A stretch of DNA of 64,000 bases from Aradus depressus (taxonomy: Eukaryota > Arthropoda > Insecta > Hemiptera > Aradidae): NCBI GenBank assembly GCA_963662175.1, contig OY759217.1, positions 48,708,108 through 48,772,107 on the forward strand, given 5' to 3'. The notes below the pieces were generated by a model, which was not told the origin of the DNA, did not search any database, and was given only the letters and a program-made list of their open reading frames with translations. Shown here in pieces: positions 20,219 through 31,453 of the stretch (position 1 is its first letter; every line of letters begins with the position of its first letter). Both the position numbers and the translations under genes were made by a program.

Positions 20219-20633
20219 TGTACATATTTTATTTATTCATCTTGTTTGTATTTTCTATTATTTTGTACATATTTTATTTATTCATCTTGTTTGTACTTTC
20301 TATTATTTTGTACATATTTTATTTATTCATCTTGTTTGTATTTTCTATTATTTTGTACATATTTTATTTATTCATCTTGTTTGTATTTTCTATTATTTTG
20401 TACATATTTTATTTATTCATCTTGTTTGTATTTTCTATTATTTTGTACATATTTTATTTATTCATCTTGTTTGTATTTTCTATTATTTTGTACATATTTT
20501 ATTTATTCATCTTGTTTGTATTTTCTATTATTTTGTACATATTTTATTTATTCATCTTGTTTGTATTTTCTATTATTTTGTACATATTTTATTTATTCAT
20601 CTTGTTTGTATTTTCTATTATTTTGTACATATT
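20219..20633 (+). repeat. 45-bp minisatellite, 9.2 copies
   Basis: Units start at 20219 and every 45 bases to 20624 (tgtacatattttatttattc .. tattattt). Only the second unit has a base change (tgtaCtttc). Because 45 is divisible by three and the unit has no stop on the plus strand, all three plus frames stay open (249, 181 and 188 codons). The resulting proteins are hydrophobic Phe/Tyr/Leu/Ile strings with no family resemblance. Confidence 0.95.
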
Positions 20634-21129
20634 CTTTTCTTCCTTGCTTCTTATTATTTATTTTAAATATTTTATATTACTTATTATTTGAGAAGTTTGG
20701 AGCCAGAGCGGACCAACTGGTTGAAACTGAACAGGTAGAAAATGGCAATTGAAAATTGAGTACATTTTGTTTATCTCCATAAATGGGCGCCAAATATTTA
20801 TTTATATTTGAAATTTTAGAATAGTATTGGATGAGTGATCCCTTTTTGTGTTCTATAAAGTTTTTGAAGGCCGTATGATCCATTGTGACTTTGAAAATAT
20901 ATGCACAAAATACTTGTGGACTAAACTTAAAGTGCTGCTATCTATCACTGAGGTGAAGAAACTAAGTGATTCACAGTGGTTTTGAAAAAGGTAAGCTATG
21001 CCAACATCAGGATGGTAATAACTCATTTTCCGAAAAATTGTGGGTTGGTCCGCTCTGGCTCCAAACTCCTCATTTATTCTTATGGTAAAGACTACTGCTT
21101 ATTAAATAAGGGTTCACACAGCACTCAAC

Positions 21130-21172
21130 TTCCTTCTTTTAATGTTCCTGACGTTTCGAGCGTTCGCTCATT
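21130..21172 (-). ncRNA. Degenerate hammerhead-like motif, PLE2
   Basis: Minus strand: CCTG, a run TGAAAATGA, stem GAGC/GCTC, GAAA, CGTC, AGG. The CUGANGA box is disrupted, so it is probably inactive. Confidence 0.3.
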
Positions 21173-22450
21173 TTCACAGGTGTTATCCCTATATAAAAAT
21201 TAACATTCTTTTCACATTTAATTATATTCAAGCATTGCATGCATGTTATACTTACTTTAATTTTTCTTTTCATAATTTTCTATAGTTATCAAAATAATTT
21301 GTCCATTCTGTAAATTATTCATGGATTTTAATTACACTATTTCTACTTAAAATATTTTGTATGGTTGTGTTATCTAATATAAGTTATTATTAGTTTTAAT
21401 TTATTTTAATTACCTTAAAATATTTAGTCGACCCGTGTGTTCTAGGATCTTGTGACTGATCTCTACTATCGATATTAGTGGTCGTTTCGTATTTTATTTG
21501 GTTCTGTTTGTATTTGTTTTTTGTATTGGGTTATATTTTAACTTTATTTATTATATGTGCGTAGTGATTACCTATTTTACCCATGGTCCCCACAAGGGTG
21601 GGGCTGGTGCAACTTTGGTCCGGGTCCAGTCCTTTTTATTTTTTTATTTTAGTAGATTTTGCAAGGGATCATAGCTTAAAAAGGCAAAATATATAATTAT
21701 AAGAAAATTTAGTATAATAGATACATATTCTAGTTGTGCGAGTTATTAAGTTATTATTTAATTAGTTGCGTGCATGGATAGTTACTCTTGTTTGCAAATT
21801 ACTAGTATAAAACAGTCCGCACGAAACAGGTATAAGCGGGCCCCACGCACTCCCTCAACCCTCCCCCACTCCTATTTCCCAGCCTATTGTCCAGCTGTTT
21901 CCCTCAGAGCAGTGTTCTAAAAATAGACGCATCGACGCATAGTATCAGTTTGACTGATTGAAAATGAATTGGCCAAAACTATTGACTTTTCAGATGTTAT
22001 TGATAAATTTAGTCAAAAGAAAGCTAGGAAAGCTATGATAATTTAGGGCAGTTAGGCTATAAGTAAGCTTTTGTTGTAGTCAGTGTATTAAACACACTCA
22101 AACATCGTAATTTTTAGAGCTCTTAATGTTATTTTTTTTTAGATCGTAATACTAGTTTTTGTCCATTTTTTATTTTAATGTTATTGAGTCAAAGAAATCT
22201 AAAAATTTAAACGTTAATTTCAGTAAAATAAAAGTAAATGATATAATCACGGTAGCAATTGATGTGTGAAATAATTTAATCAATAAAGTTTGGTTTTAAA
22301 ATCTAACTGATACTGTAACATTAATTATACCTTACAATCTATTTTTAGTTTAAATAAAATTGTAAAATGGTTAAAAAATAACCATGTAATTATAATATAG
22401 CACATGACTATGAGATGGGGGGCCCGACCCTGATCCTGGTTACAGGGCCC

Positions 22451-22798
22451 TCAATCGAATATGGCGGCCATGATTTTACTTATGTCGGTTTTAAAATTTA
22501 TTGAGTTATTGATATTTTTAGTGATGTAAATTGATTCTATTGCTTTTCTTAATGACGTTTTATTTTCTGTGTTAAGGATGGTTGTATTTTTGAAATTAAA
22601 TTTGTGTTGTGTTGTTCTACTGTGGTTGGCTAACGCGGTTTTATTAATATTTTTACTATTTTTGGTGTTTGATCTGTGTTGTTCTATTCTTTTATTTAAG
22701 TTTTGTCTAGTTTCGCCTATGTATATTTTATCACAATTTGAGCATTCAATCTTATATATTACATCTTTTTTATCATTCTTTACAATTTTATGATTCAT
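22451..22798 (-). pseudogene. Penelope-like GIY-YIG endonuclease fragment
   Basis: 115 codons. The start region DVIYKIECSNCDKIYIGETR is the GIY-YIG core: IYKI for GIY, KIYIG for YIG, and the CSNC pair between them. QNLNKRIEQH follows with conserved basic residues, then HS and E (KAIESIYI) as expected for the catalytic region. It is the 3' part of a PLE protein. The RT part is absent or too decayed. Native codons may start before the annotated Met. It belongs to a different family from PLE1, as the residues differ throughout. Confidence 0.8.
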
Positions 22799-23075
22799 TT
22801 GGCTTCAATTGTTATTTATTTTGTTATTGTTATGTAGTACAAATTGTATATATTTTAGATCATAATTAGCAAACGTGTTTTTTTGATACTGTTTGTTAAT
22901 TTAGGTATGTAATTCAATCAATCTGTAATATTTTTGTTTATTATTGTTATATTTAATTTTGTTGGGTTCTATGTTATGTTTGTTAGGAGTAGTTTTTAAG
23001 TAATCAGTCATGAAACGTCAGGACTAATAAAAGAAGAAAGTTAAGTGCTGTGTAAGCCCTTATTTAATGTAACAA

Positions 23076-23950
23076 CGCTTCATCAACACATACAAAGATC
23101 ATACTGCTTATTGTTTTTGTACAAATTGTAGAAAAAAATAAATAAAAATAAAAAATTTAAGTTCTGTGCGGGACAACTGTTTACCATAGGGCGCTGTCGG
23201 TAAGTGACTGTTTCCCCCACTACTCAAATCTCTCTACTTTAATGTAAATATTTATTATCAAATTATTTATGGTTGTTTCAAAACCAAAGAATAAAAAGAC
23301 CATAGCAAAAAGAAATATACTTATAAAGTTTTACAAAATTAAAAAAATGTTTTATTCAGTGGAGGAACAAGATGAACTGAAGTAACTGCAGGCTGGATGC
23401 AGTGGTTCTAGTGCATTTAATATGCAGGTCTCAAGTTTGTCTTGGTTTAGCTCACAATGAACAAACATTCGCTTGCATTTCAGACTTTTTATGGTTTAAA
23501 ACAATGGCAAAAGCAGCCCGTTTCAGTTTCAATGTGGCCCTTGCCTACTTGACAACAATTAGTAATCATATCTACACTAATACAAACATTACTCTTCTCT
23601 TTTTGAAAAAAGTATAACTCATAAAGGAATTAATTAGTTTAATGCCCTTCCCCACTTCTTGAAGTGAATAGATACAATAAAAAAATTTAAACTTCAACTA
23701 AAAATGTGTATGTTAGAGGAAACCGATTACACGGAAACGGAATTTTATTCTCACTGTTCAAAAAGAATAATATAAACACAATGAAGAATCGTGTTTCATA
23801 TCCAAAAACATTATTTGATACAAAGCTTTTATTTTTATTTTTTAGGCAGAGTTCCTCCACACCTTAAAGGTCAGTCGTCCAATGTACGTTATTGTTTTAT
23901 TTATTCATTTATAATTGATTAATATATGTATATATATACCTACATATATT
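23076..23950. other. Stretch with no supportable gene
   Basis: One 71-codon frame (23402-23617) has no recognisable domain and no splice context. Otherwise AT-rich. Confidence 0.45.
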
Positions 23951-23959
23951 TATTTTATT

Positions 23960-24290
23960 TCATTTTTTTAATATATTGTTAAAAGGGGAGGTAAGAACGT
24001 CCCGAAACATCGTTGGGATAAAGACACAGAGTTTTTTGAAAAATAGTTATCTTAATTTTTATTAAATTGAAAAATGTGTCTACTTATTATAAATGTATCT
24101 TTGTATCAATTTTTTTCTATACTCATATTTTTAAGTATTTATTTATGTAGTTTTTATTAATTTCATTTTACTCTTTTTAATAGTTTTCTTATTACTAATC
24201 ATACATGTGTTGGACTCATGTAGTTATAAATTCTTTTGATGTATCCTATTACAATGTATTGGTTTAACGCAAATAAATTTATTATTATAT
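23960..24290 (+). repeat. R4 interspersed repeat, copy 1
   Basis: Contains aacgtcccgaaacatcgttg, ggataaagacac, a tagttatcttaatttttatt run and ggtttaacgcaaataaattt. The reverse complement of the whole recurs at 61925-62275. The cgtcccgaaacatcg part looks like a PLE end; classification is tentative. Confidence 0.65.
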
Positions 24291-25045
24291 ATAAAGAAAG
24301 TGTGTTTGTTTGTGAATTTGAGGTAATTCCAAAAATTACGTAACAGATTTAAGTAATACTTTCAAAGTTGGCAAACCTCTGTTTCACATTATTCCTAAAA
24401 TCATCTAACTCAAAAATATGTCATTTATATCATGAGAACCAAGTCACCACACATTTCCTTTATCAATAATGGTTAATGATGTGGATTTTATTCCCCCTCC
24501 CCTCCCCTCCCCCCCCCCCCCCTCGAGTTACAGTTTCTTATCAAATTAAAGGGCTGAAAATATTTCAAATTGAAAAAAAAATCGTGAAATCATATTTTCA
24601 AAAGTCAAATTTCAGGTTTGAGACATGGCAAAAAGGTGATTATAAATTTGATTCCGGTGGAGATCCCTCCCCCCCACCTTTGCTTGTGATCCGAGATTAG
24701 TACTATAAGCTACTGCTATTCGTGGATCAACTCAAAGAGCAACTGAGGTAAAGTGGCCCACTTCTACCAGTGTTGCCCAAATAGCTTTAGTTTTTCAACA
24801 ATTTCATGTTACTGACAGCTGTCACGAACAGTATCACCTCCAGAGAAGAAAATTGAAATAAAAATTCACACGTATAAAATTTCATACCAAAATATTCAAT
24901 TCATCCAGAGAGTTAATGGGATTTCAAACGTATGATGAACGTAATTATGATGAGCGTCTGGATTCACAAATTGAAAATTCATTTATGTAGATTTATCATG
25001 TTCACAGGCACTCAGACATGATTTTTTTTTCATTTTATTTTCTTG
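24291..25045. other. Low-information stretch
   Basis: Contains pyrimidine/poly-C tracts at 24494-24522. No gene, no clear family repeat. Confidence 0.4.
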
Positions 25046-25049
25046 TATC

Positions 25050-25600
25050 TATAGCATAAGGAAGTATTGTAATCCTGCGAAAACCCGAAATCAATTTTTT
25101 AACGAATTTTCACATGTTAAGGTCCCATCAATACACATTGACCGTTTCGCGATTATATCGGTCTGTGCGTGTATTGTGTGTATCTAGACATTTGAAGTTT
25201 GTGAGCCTGTAACTTTGAAATTGAAATTTTAGAAAATATGTCATATGTATGTGTGATTAGATTTTGCCCAAAATCGGACGAAAATACCGCTTATATTTAA
25301 GACTCAATAACAAATCTCTTCAAGTAAACAATTTGAGACATTTTATATGTTATATGATTTTTCACAGTTCACCAGGTTTGCGAATTACGTGCCAAAAATC
25401 GTGAAATCTAAATTTTCAAATGTTTCCTTCATTAACCCAAAAATAGTCAGTCCTATCGAAACACTAGTCCTTATCAAAAATGTTCGTTATTGAATTTCCA
25501 ATCGCAAGTGTCCTCAGGTTTCAGGTAGGACTAATTACCAAAGTTATAGCGACCCAAAGAATGGAAAATGAATTTCCGTAGGAAATATTTGCAAGTATTT
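25050..25600 (+). repeat. R2 interspersed repeat, copy 2 (longest)
   Basis: Best copy of R2: aaggaagtattgtaatcctg, acgaattttcacatg, caaaatcggacgaaaatacc, gcttatatttaagactc, cagtcctatcgaaac and ccaaagttatagcg. Non-coding. Confidence 0.7.
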
Positions 25601-25844
25601 AGTTAAATTAAACGGATGGCTACGAATTTTGAAATATCTTTATTATTGGGAGTTGTATCTATTAAAATGTATAAAAAAAAATTTAAGGAAAAAAAAGATG
25701 TGTTATGGTATTTCGTATACCAACCTCGTTTGTACGTACAGATAACTCTAATATGAAGATGACTGATGTAGTGAGAAGTGATTATTTCACAGGTTGTCAA
25801 ATAAGATGTAGATTGACCTCTCACAGATTTTTATAATAATTAGT

Positions 25845-25876
25845 TAGCCGGCTTTCGAGGTTGCCCTCATCATCAG
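25845..25876 (-). ncRNA. Hammerhead-like motif, PLE3 left
   Basis: Minus strand: CTGATGA, T, GAGG-GCAA-CCTC, GAAA, GCCGGC, TA. The tetraloop is GCAA, against GAGA in PLE1. Confidence 0.5.
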
Positions 25877-26183
25877 GCAGTCTGATAAAATAAAAAAAAA
25901 TTAAATTTGAATGAAAATTAAAATATTTTAGTAAATAAAATTTAAACATTTGTATAATAAAAATAAATAAATAAAACAATCTACAAATTTAATCAACAAT
26001 CTACAAATATAAAATATCATGTATGGGGACAGATAAGTTATTCCTGTCCACCATCTGAGTCACAACTATTTTCTATTTATTATTTAATTATATTTATTTT
26101 AATTATAAAAATTTTGTAATTTTATTTACTAAAATATTTTAATTTTCATTCAAATTTCAAAAAAAATTATTTTATCAGACTGC

Positions 26184-26215
26184 CTGATGATGAGGGTAAC
26201 CTCGAAAGCTGGCTA
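26184..26215 (+). ncRNA. Hammerhead-like motif, PLE3 right
   Basis: CTGATGA, T, GAGG-GTAA-CCTC, GAAA, GCTGGC, TA. This is a third GNRA tetraloop variant; the palindrome has one C-to-T change. Confidence 0.5.
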
Positions 26216-26475
26216 ACTAATACTAATAAATATCTGTGAGAGGTCAGACTACATTTTATTTGACAACCTGTGAAACAGATAACCATCCCTCTCCTCCCCC
26301 CTCTTTGAAATTCATTTACTGCTGGCTGTAAGAAGGTCACTTTCAGAATTACGTAATACAATGAAAGAAAGAAAGCAGCTGACGTCAATACATCAGGTAC
26401 ATTCACGAACGAATACATGAGAACGGACAGACGATGTAACTGTAAAACTAATGCATGAAAATAAATAGGTAAACA

Positions 26476-26749
26476 GTTTGTTAATTAGTTATTATGACTC
26501 AAGCCCGGGCTTGAAGTACTACTAGAGCGCTCTTTCGTCACTCTGGTGAACATGAGCCCGACTCTACTATTGGAGTTCTAAATTTTACCGACCCTAAATT
26601 TTTATTCACTTAGGGTAGGTGTCTTTAAAGAGTACCTGACAAGGACGGTGTGCTTCAGTTTATTGTATCTCCCAGATCGCCCGGGTTTGGACCCATGAAC
26701 TTGAGTTCAATAAGCAAGGACGCATACCACTGAGCTACCGGCGTCCTCT
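26476..26749 (-). mobile_element. SINE copy, TTAG-type tail, with target duplication
   Basis: A 12-bp duplication, aataggtaaaca (26464-26475 and 26750-26761), fixes the ends. The tail is gtttgttaattagttatta. Several internal deletions are present. The A box (tgagctaccgg on this strand) is kept. Confidence 0.85.
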
Positions 26750-26783
26750 AATAGGTAAACATATTGCTAACAAGTAAAAATAA

Positions 26784-26972
26784 ATTCAATTAAATTATTA
26801 TCAATTTCGGACAAATATAAATCAAGAAGGACATTTTTTGGTTGGAGTGTTGAGTGGAATTTTGTTAACGCTGTGGGTGTTACGGTGGCTTAAGAAATAT
26901 GTCAGGAATGCTGGTAGGGTGCGAGCCTTCAACAGCTTGCATACTAACCCGCCAGACACCACGCTGGAATGA
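26784..26972 (+). CDS. Candidate terminal exon with one membrane helix
   Basis: The frame is open from 26784 to a TGA at 26970-26972. The encoded end reads HFLVGVLSGILLTLWVLRWL, then KKYVRNAGRVRAFNSLHTNP and PDTTLE. That is a hydrophobic helix of about 18 residues followed by a basic stretch and a polar tail, as expected for the C-terminus of a type I membrane protein. Possible acceptors end at aatcaag (26826) or further upstream; none is strong. I do not recognise the family and see no partner exon. It could be chance. Confidence 0.3.
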   Translation: MQLNYYQFRTNINQEGHFLVGVLSGILLTLWVLRWLKKYVRNAGRVRAFNSLHTNPPDTTLE

Positions 26973-27149
26973 CCTATCCACTCCTTGTCACTCAACCCCC
27001 TCTCTCGGCTCAAAATTAAAATTCTTTCACAAAAATATTAGTTCTCAGTCCTAGTCCACACCTATAACTAAGTCTGCCCCCAAACAAATTATATAGTGTT
27101 TGTAATCATTTGTCTCACACAAAAATGCATTCAATATTAATTAATGACA

Positions 27150-27380
27150 TATTTTCAAATTAAGCATTTTGGCTGAAAAAAAATAGATATCATCATTAAA
27201 AAGTTTTGGATTCACATATAACATTTTGTATTGATACATTCAGAGACACACAGATAGATTTTTTTTTTTCATACTTGGAATCTGGAAAAGATGAAATTCC
27301 GTTAAAAACTCTGCATCAAATTTTTGACTGTTTGAATAACTTCCCCTTACTTGGTATAGCTGGTGAAGTAAAATGTTTGG
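27150..27380 (+). repeat. R1 tail-half copy
   Basis: Runs from aagcattttggctgaaaa through cagagacacacag and a poly-T run to tatagctggtgaagtaaaatg. Confidence 0.7.
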
Positions 27381-27894
27381 GTTGGAAGCGTAGTCCCTCA
27401 ACCCCTAGGAGGAGGTTCAGTGATACATTTAATTGTATAGATTATGTGTAAATACATTGAAAACTCAGTTAACCCAAGTGTGATCAGAATATCAAATTGT
27501 GTTATTAATTCAACAGGAAACTTATAGAGTAGTCTATAGATTGAGTTCCTTTCAAAAGTGCTACTATAGAGTATAGAGTCAATTTGGATGAAAACATGAA
27601 ATAATTAGCAATTAGCAGAATATAGTGAAGGCTTGTTCAAACATCTGCCGAGACAACCAATAGAGAACAAAGTCACTGCTTGTTTCGTGTAGAGTTTAAA
27701 ACAATCCCAAAGTACATACCGTCAGAATATATAAATTAAAACGGACTAATTATCTGCAATTTTCATTGTGACTGTTAGATGAAATGTCTTATGTACGGAA
27801 TCCTATGTATATCAACGTTTTGTCCACATATCTGGATATCAGGCATATCGGATCCGCTACCTTGGGTTATTTATTCACAGACGCCTGACATGGA

Positions 27895-28210
27895 ATCCTC
27901 ATACTGTACTCACATCTAGTACATTGTCCCGGATAAAGCAGCTTTCAACAAAATGAAGTGAGTACACACAAGTAATGTCACTCATGGCAGACACAAACTC
28001 ACCGGACACCCCTCATAAATACTTAGTGTCATCTCACATCTCGTACATTGTCCCGGATAAAGCAGCTTTCAACAAAATGAAGTGAGTACACACAAGTAAT
28101 GTCACTCATGGCAGACCCAAACTCACCGGACACCCCTCATAAATACTTAGTGTCATCTCACATCTCGTACATTGTCCCGGATGAAGCAGCTTTCAACATA
28201 ATGAACCTCA
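27895..28210 (+). repeat. 124-bp tandem repeat, 2.4 copies
   Basis: acattgtcccggataaagca recurs at 27921, 28045 and 28169. Units are nearly identical. Confidence 0.95.
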
Positions 28211-28339
28211 CGATGTGTCAATAGTGTAGGGATTAGGATCAAAGACAATAGGATTAGGACACGTGTCAGTCTACAGCCAGGGGAGAGAGTCGGGCGGCAT
28301 TGGTAGATCGGGGCTCCCGGGTCGATTCCAAAAACTAGC

Positions 28340-29090
28340 ACAGTTGTTCCATGTTGAGTTTTTACCGAAAATTCCTACCTTCTTATTCCAAAAATAATTT
28401 TAAAAAAATCGTCAGTGAATCACCGTTCATTTCTCCAGCATGAATTACTCTCCAAAGCCTATCGACCGTTTGGACTAAAACTCAATACTTAACATAGTGG
28501 CTTCTGACTTCTTCGACCCCTTCCCTGGTCCCTCCATTCCCTTCCATCTATTTCGGAAAATTAATATGTGTCGTCTTTAGTGTTTTCTGGATACACATAT
28601 AAAATGTTTTGCATCGAAACTTAAAAATATTCCTGTGTATCTGTGAACACAATAATTTCCGATAAAGTGAATATATCGACATATGTTATATGTGTATCTA
28701 AAACAGGAAAAAAACTATTTTCAGCCAAATCGAGTAAGAGGAAGGGGAGAGGAGGGGGGGGGGGATCTTAATGCAAAAACCACAAAAATGGACGGTTGTA
28801 AATCCAAAACCCCATAAGAACGACACTAATCGGTTTTCAGCAGAATCCCCTTAAGGGAAGGGGGTCTCTAATGATGTATCCATTCTAAATATCCTTTGTG
28901 AACCCAGGACTTAATAAAGACGACAACAGTCGATGTTCAAAGAAAATTGGCCGGGAGGTGATGGGTCAAAAGGGGCTTAACTCAAAAACCTGTCGATTTA
29001 ACGAATTTATCAACACCAAATTTAGTATGGGGATTTGGAAGCCTTTGAGTTCAAATTTTTTTGTTTCCCTGCCGTCAGATTTCCATGGAA
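28340..29090. mobile_element. R1 mosaic copies
   Basis: Begins with a decayed inverted terminal block (ccatgttgagtttttacc), then gtcagtgaatcaccg and a plus body to about 28620, then a minus body to about 29080. A poly-G run lies at 28755-28764. Confidence 0.6.
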
Positions 29091-29529
29091 ATTGGTAATA
29101 ATAAATCATAACCAATTAATCTGATTCTGTTATTTTTTTTGTTAACTGAACATTTCAGAGTGGCGGAGGAAAGGTTGGTTAACTTTTTAATTGCCAACAA
29201 ACGTAAAGTTTCATATATTTTTTATGATTTAAAACTGTCAACTGTATTATTTTTTTTTGATAACGTAATTTCTATTTCACATGATCATAGATGTTTTTTG
29301 CTATAGGTGATTTTGACTTATTTTTTTAAATTTCGAATAAAGTGCGCTTTAGCGCATTCGGCGCATAAAAGTATCTTTCGAAGTAAAGTAACTTAATTAG
29401 ACTAAAACCCCTGATCCGTTCCGTGCGCCATATTTCAGCATTTTTATTTACTTTTCAGGCCCTTATCCACGGAACTGGCACGGACGTTTCGGCTCCAAGA
29501 TATTATTCTTACATATTTGAATTTTTTTT

Positions 29530-29690
29530 TTTTCACTTCCCCAATCATTCGAAATATAGGGGAAGTAATGTATTCGGTCAAAAATGTCGATGTGGAAAAG
29601 AGGGGATATGAGGGGGCTTAACACAAAAACTATAATAACTGCCGATGTAATGAATGTATCGACTCACAAATTATTATGAGGATGAAGAAG
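29530..29690 (-). repeat. R1 terminal block, minus orientation
   Basis: cacttccccaatcattcgaa, then ataggggaagtaatgtattc and ggtcaaaaatgtcgatg match the left-end form of R1, followed by minus body. Confidence 0.65.
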
Positions 29691-29706
29691 CCACTATGTA
29701 AGTCAA

Positions 29707-29833
29707 ACTCGTTATAGACCCATACCCTAGGTGAATAAACCGAGTCAGGCTCAGGTCCAAGGACGAAGGAACGCTCTGGTAGTAGGCGATATGTCCTTGT
29801 AGTTAAAGCCCTAGCATGAGTCATAATAATTAA
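29707..29833 (+). repeat. SINE 3' fragment
   Basis: From actcgttatagaccc to gagtcataataattaac. Internal deletion. TTAG-type tail. Confidence 0.75.
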
Positions 29834-30264
29834 CTAAAATTCGAATATTGAGGTTTAACGCTGTACATTGCTGGTGATTCACAGGGAATTTTTATTGTTT
29901 ATTAAAAAAAATCATTGTTTTAGCTGACTGTCATTAATAGATCATGTCTTTTATATAACCATTAAAAAAATTCGTGACTTTTCCAGGAATGCCAGAACTG
30001 TGCCCACTCTGGATCCGAACAGGACACAGTTCTTTCATGAGACTCAGTTCCTTTGAATCTATGTGTGGTGGAAGGAGAAACGGACACTCTCTGTAATAGC
30101 TCTAACGACTTGATAAGAAGTGGGAGGTGGCGGGGGCGGACTGTATTGATAGGGGAGACGTTGAAGAGTTATAGGATCTTCAAAGTGCTGAGAGGAGAGG
30201 TCTTCCAGTTTGGTCATGTTGATTTAATGCTCTTTTCATGTGCCCACTTGATTGTGTGCTAACT

Positions 30265-30294
<30 letters not shown>
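30265..30294 (+). repeat. 30-base poly-G run
   Basis: Uninterrupted G30. The surrounding frame 30053-30510 simply reads glycine through it. Confidence 0.97.
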
Positions 30295-30295
<1 letters not shown>

Positions 30296-30429
30296 AGACC
30301 GATCGTCGTTACGGCTCCCGATTTACAAGTTTGGCATTTTGGGGATCTCGTGCAATAAGAATAATCCATAATAGCTATGTATATATTTTTTTTAACTCGA
30401 GCGGACTCGGATCGAGTTCTATCGCTATC

Positions 30430-30860
30430 AATCCCAAGTATGTAATCGGTCAGAAATTCGATGATGAACTTTATGTTTTTCGACCCCTAATTCCAAAAAT
30501 AAAATTTTAAAAAAATTATTAATAATTTTATTTTTGGCTCCCCGCCCAAAACTAGTCGACTGTTTGTGCTAATATTCGATAGTTGACTTACATAGGGGCT
30601 CCTAAATTCTCATACTAAACTTTGTGTCGATAAACTCATTATATCGGTAGTTATGAAGGTTTTTGTATCAAGCCTCCAACATCTGATCCCACTTTCTCCA
30701 ACGGCCGATTCAGCTGAAAATTAATAGGTGTCGTTCTTACAGTTTTAAATTTTTCACATGAAATTTTGCATCAATGTTATCATTACAACGGCAGTTATTA
30801 CACTTTCTGTTTAGGGCTAGTCCCCCCAAAAAAATTGTTTTTTTTTTCATAATTTGGTCT
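30430..30860. mobile_element. R1 copy, interrupted by a LINE
   Basis: Terminal block at 30437-30500 (gtatgtaatcggtcagaaat), body in plus orientation with two ggcagttat units. The LINE at 30893-31366 sits in actgccgatg, an R1 body motif. Confidence 0.65.
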
Positions 30861-30892
30861 CGATTCAAATACCCTAATAATAACTGCCGATG

Positions 30893-31366
30893 TGTGTGTC
30901 CTCTGTGGTTGCTGACGGTGAAACATGTCATTGAAGATTGTCAGAAACTGGCCAAGTATCGGGAAAATAACAGCATGCCTGCAACCCTCCAAGATATATT
31001 TAGCGAGAGAACACCTAGATTCAGGAACTTGAATTTCTGAAAGAGATACACATATTCATGCATATTTAGAAATGAGTGTAGAAATTCATTGAGTGATGGT
31101 TTACTGAAGGACAGGCGGTGCGATGGGAAGCGCTCTGGCCCCCTAGAGAGGCTTGCTATCCGTTGTGACAACACCCCTAGACTTGGTACTAGGCTGGCTG
31201 GTTGTCCAACCCTCCACCTTTACTTACCATCCAAGAGGACCTCTCCTTCCTAGACTCGACGCTATCTCTGGAGAGTGTCCGACACTTTTCACCTTACCTT
31301 TCCGCTAATCATATTTCGGAAACTCTAATGGCCACAGCAGCCGATGCGTAAAAAAAAAAAAAAAAA
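30893..31366 (+). pseudogene. 5'-truncated LINE 3' end with poly(A)
   Basis: The frame VKHVIEDCQKLAKYRENN, following a damaged CPLCG, matches the C-terminal Cys-Cys-His-Cys motif found after reverse transcriptase in jockey/I-type non-LTR elements. It reaches a TGA at 31038-31040. About 300 bp of 3' untranslated sequence and a poly(A) tract (about 31350-31368) follow. The copy is flanked by aactgccgatg (30882-30892) and aactgccgaag (31367-31377), a 10/11 target duplication. This is typical of target-primed reverse transcription with 5' truncation. Confidence 0.8.
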
Positions 31367-31453
31367 AACTGCCGAAGTAATGAATATATCCACACAAACT
31401 TAATATACTGATTTAAAAGTCACTGTAGGTCAAATATTGAGTATAACGTATTT

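Larger units (their letters stand above)
21090..23075 (-). mobile_element. PLE2: diverged Penelope-like element with inverted ends
   Basis: The left end (about 21098-21180) and right end (23007-23075) are inverted copies sharing gtcctgacgtttc / gaaacgtcagg, ttaaaagaagaaag and gtgctgtgtaagccctta. Between them a minus-strand GIY-YIG frame (22451-22798) survives. The left end carries a degenerate hammerhead-like motif. As in PLE1, the inverted copy lies upstream of the coding strand. RT sequence was not recognised. Confidence 0.7.
25747..26274. mobile_element. PLE3: collapsed Penelope-like element, inverted ends only
   Basis: Flanked by the 9-bp duplication acagataac (25738-25746 and 26275-26283). 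It consists almost only of the two inverted ends of the PLE1 family, joined through a remnant of the ORF 3' end (rc of the codons for SVPIHDIL, near 26015-26045). RT and GIY-YIG are gone. Confidence 0.85.
25690..26400. mobile_element. R3 foldback copy split by PLE3
   Basis: The left part (25690-25746) has gtataccaacc..gtacagat. The right part (26275-26400) has gcaatacaatg- and gacgtcaatacat-type sequence as in 17598-17825. The insertion duplicated acagataac. Confidence 0.6.

Noticed and set aside
23981..24005. Hammerhead motif in R4 (cccgaaacatcg)
   Set aside because: No CUGANGA box upstream on the same strand, so the core is not satisfied.
29998..30056. Possible short last exon (acceptor tgacttttccag, then 22 codons to TGA)
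   Set aside because: Only 22 residues, unrecognised, and no partner exon. Cannot be told from chance.
30053..30262. ORF with Cys and a Wnt-like look (LCNSSND)
   Set aside because: No CCGRGY-type motif, no other Cys pattern, and no splice support. Chance resemblance.
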